5,620 nt of DNA, from NCBI GenBank assembly GCA_030043235.1, contig JASHYF010000041.1, positions 1 through 5,620 on the forward strand, written 5' to 3'. The translations under genes were made by a program, and so were the position numbers. The DNA comes from Solirubrobacteraceae bacterium. Lineage in GTDB: Bacteria; Actinomycetota; Thermoleophilia; Solirubrobacterales; Solirubrobacteraceae. The notes beneath the pieces are model-generated. The model saw nothing but the letters and a program-made list of their open reading frames with translations, was not told where the DNA came from and did not search any database. Of the stretch, positions 5,231 through 5,620 are shown one piece after another (the stretch's first letter is position 1; each line of letters starts with the position of its first letter).

Positions 5231-5620
5231 GTGCTGCCGTTCTGGATATCGATCGCGCTGCTGTCGCTCGCGCAGGGGGCGCTCGTGGCATTGCCGGGCG
5301 CATCGATGGCAAGCCCGCCCGCCCGTCCGCTCGCCCGCTTGCGCGGGCGCCTGCGCGGCCGCCTCTGGGCGCTCGTCCCGCCGCTTTCGATCGTCGCGTT
5401 CGTGTTCGGCGCGCGCGCGGCCGAACACGCGAGCGCGCAGGGCCTCACCTATCTGGCGCTCGTGGTCGTGCCGGTGCTCGCCGCGCTCGCCCTCGGCTGG
5501 CTGTTGTGGGACGCCCGCCGCGCCACGCCGCACCGCGGGCGCCGTGCGCTGCGCGCGCTGCTCGAGCGTCCGGCGTGGTCTCCGGGGCGCAAGGCGGGGA
5601 TGCTCGTGCTGCGCGGCTAT
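5231..5620 (+). CDS. Hypothetical small membrane protein, C-terminus cut by window edge
   Basis: 130 codons are visible, open at the right edge. A stop at 5222-5224 means GTG 5231 is the earliest usual start; there is no good Shine-Dalgarno (only GAGCGGCG close by), so the start is uncertain. Hydrophobic segments are at about 2-21 (L-P-F-W-I-S-I-A-L-L-S-L-A-Q-G-A-L-V-A-L), 48-63 (L-V-P-P-L-S-I-V-A-F-V-F) and 72-92 (L-T-Y-L-A-L-V-V-V-P-V-L-A-A-L-A-L-G-W-L), with Arg-rich loops between, as expected for a real polytopic protein rather than an out-of-frame shadow. The last 22 residues repeat the C-terminal tail of the upstream NRAMP transporter almost exactly. I do not recognise the family. It may be co-transcribed with the transporter (132 bp apart), though a strong hairpin intervenes. 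Confidence 0.6.
   Translation, partial: MLPFWISIALLSLAQGALVALPGASMASPPARPLARLRGRLRGRLWALVPPLSIVAFVFGARAAEHASAQGLTYLALVVVPVLAALALGWLLWDARRATPHRGRRALRALLERPAWSPGRKAGMLVLRGY
5557..5620 (+). repeat. 64-bp direct repeat, copy B (end of the window)
   Basis: A copy of 4981-5044 with a single difference: T at 5581 against G at 5005, a synonymous Ser TCG/TCT change. The window ends inside the repeat, so its full length cannot be seen. Confidence 0.95.

Noticed and set aside
5218..5620. ATG 5218 open frame running to the window end
   Set aside because: It gives an Arg/Ala/Pro-rich product typical of a shifted frame; the GTG 5231 frame gives ordered membrane helices and carries the duplicated tail in the transporter's frame.

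Overview
The window is GC-rich throughout and shows strong third-position G/C bias. Its gene content (a ROK sugar kinase, a soluble PRC/MgtE_N/CBS protein, an NRAMP-type transporter and a HlyD-like adaptor with a Thr/Pro insert) fits a high-GC actinobacterium. Thermoleophilia/Solirubrobacterales is my best guess, by impression rather than by search. I see no rRNA, tRNA, CRISPR array or insertion sequence.

Layout. Positions 1-708 (minus) hold the N-terminal part of a HlyD/MacA-like membrane-fusion protein. It runs off the left edge inside a Thr-Thr-Pro minisatellite. A divergent intergenic region (709-908) carries two short inverted repeats and three tandem 23-bp repeats. Then, on the plus strand: a ROK kinase (909-1868), a tightly coupled cytosolic PRC-barrel/MgtE_N/CBS protein (about 1870-3141), a 292-bp leader region, and an NRAMP-family transporter (3434-5098). 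A strong GC hairpin follows the transporter stop, and a partial membrane-protein ORF (5231 to the window end) comes after it.

The main interest is the CBS/NRAMP pair, which looks like a magnesium uptake module. The transporter has replaced the NRAMP metal-site motifs: TM1 DPGN reads DAGG and TM6 MPH reads APW. Loss of the TM6 methionine is what I recall for the Mg2+-transporting NRMT branch. Its neighbour carries the Mg2+-sensing cytosolic domains of MgtE with no channel.

Between the two genes lies an apparent regulatory leader. It has an extended -10 promoter, a perfect AAAGGAGG, a 22-codon Pro-rich ORF beginning M-D-R-E-Q-P, a predicted three-way-junction RNA, and a second AAAGGAGG before the transporter. 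The end of the small ORF contains CCTCCT, complementary to both Shine-Dalgarno cores. This has the form of a Mg2+-responsive leader-peptide system analogous to mgtL/mgtP/corL, but built on an NRAMP gene. The regulation is inferred.

The second oddity is a 64-bp, 63/64-identical, in-frame copy of the transporter's 3' end. It closes the downstream membrane-protein ORF exactly at the window edge, so it is either a shared C-terminal module or an assembly effect.
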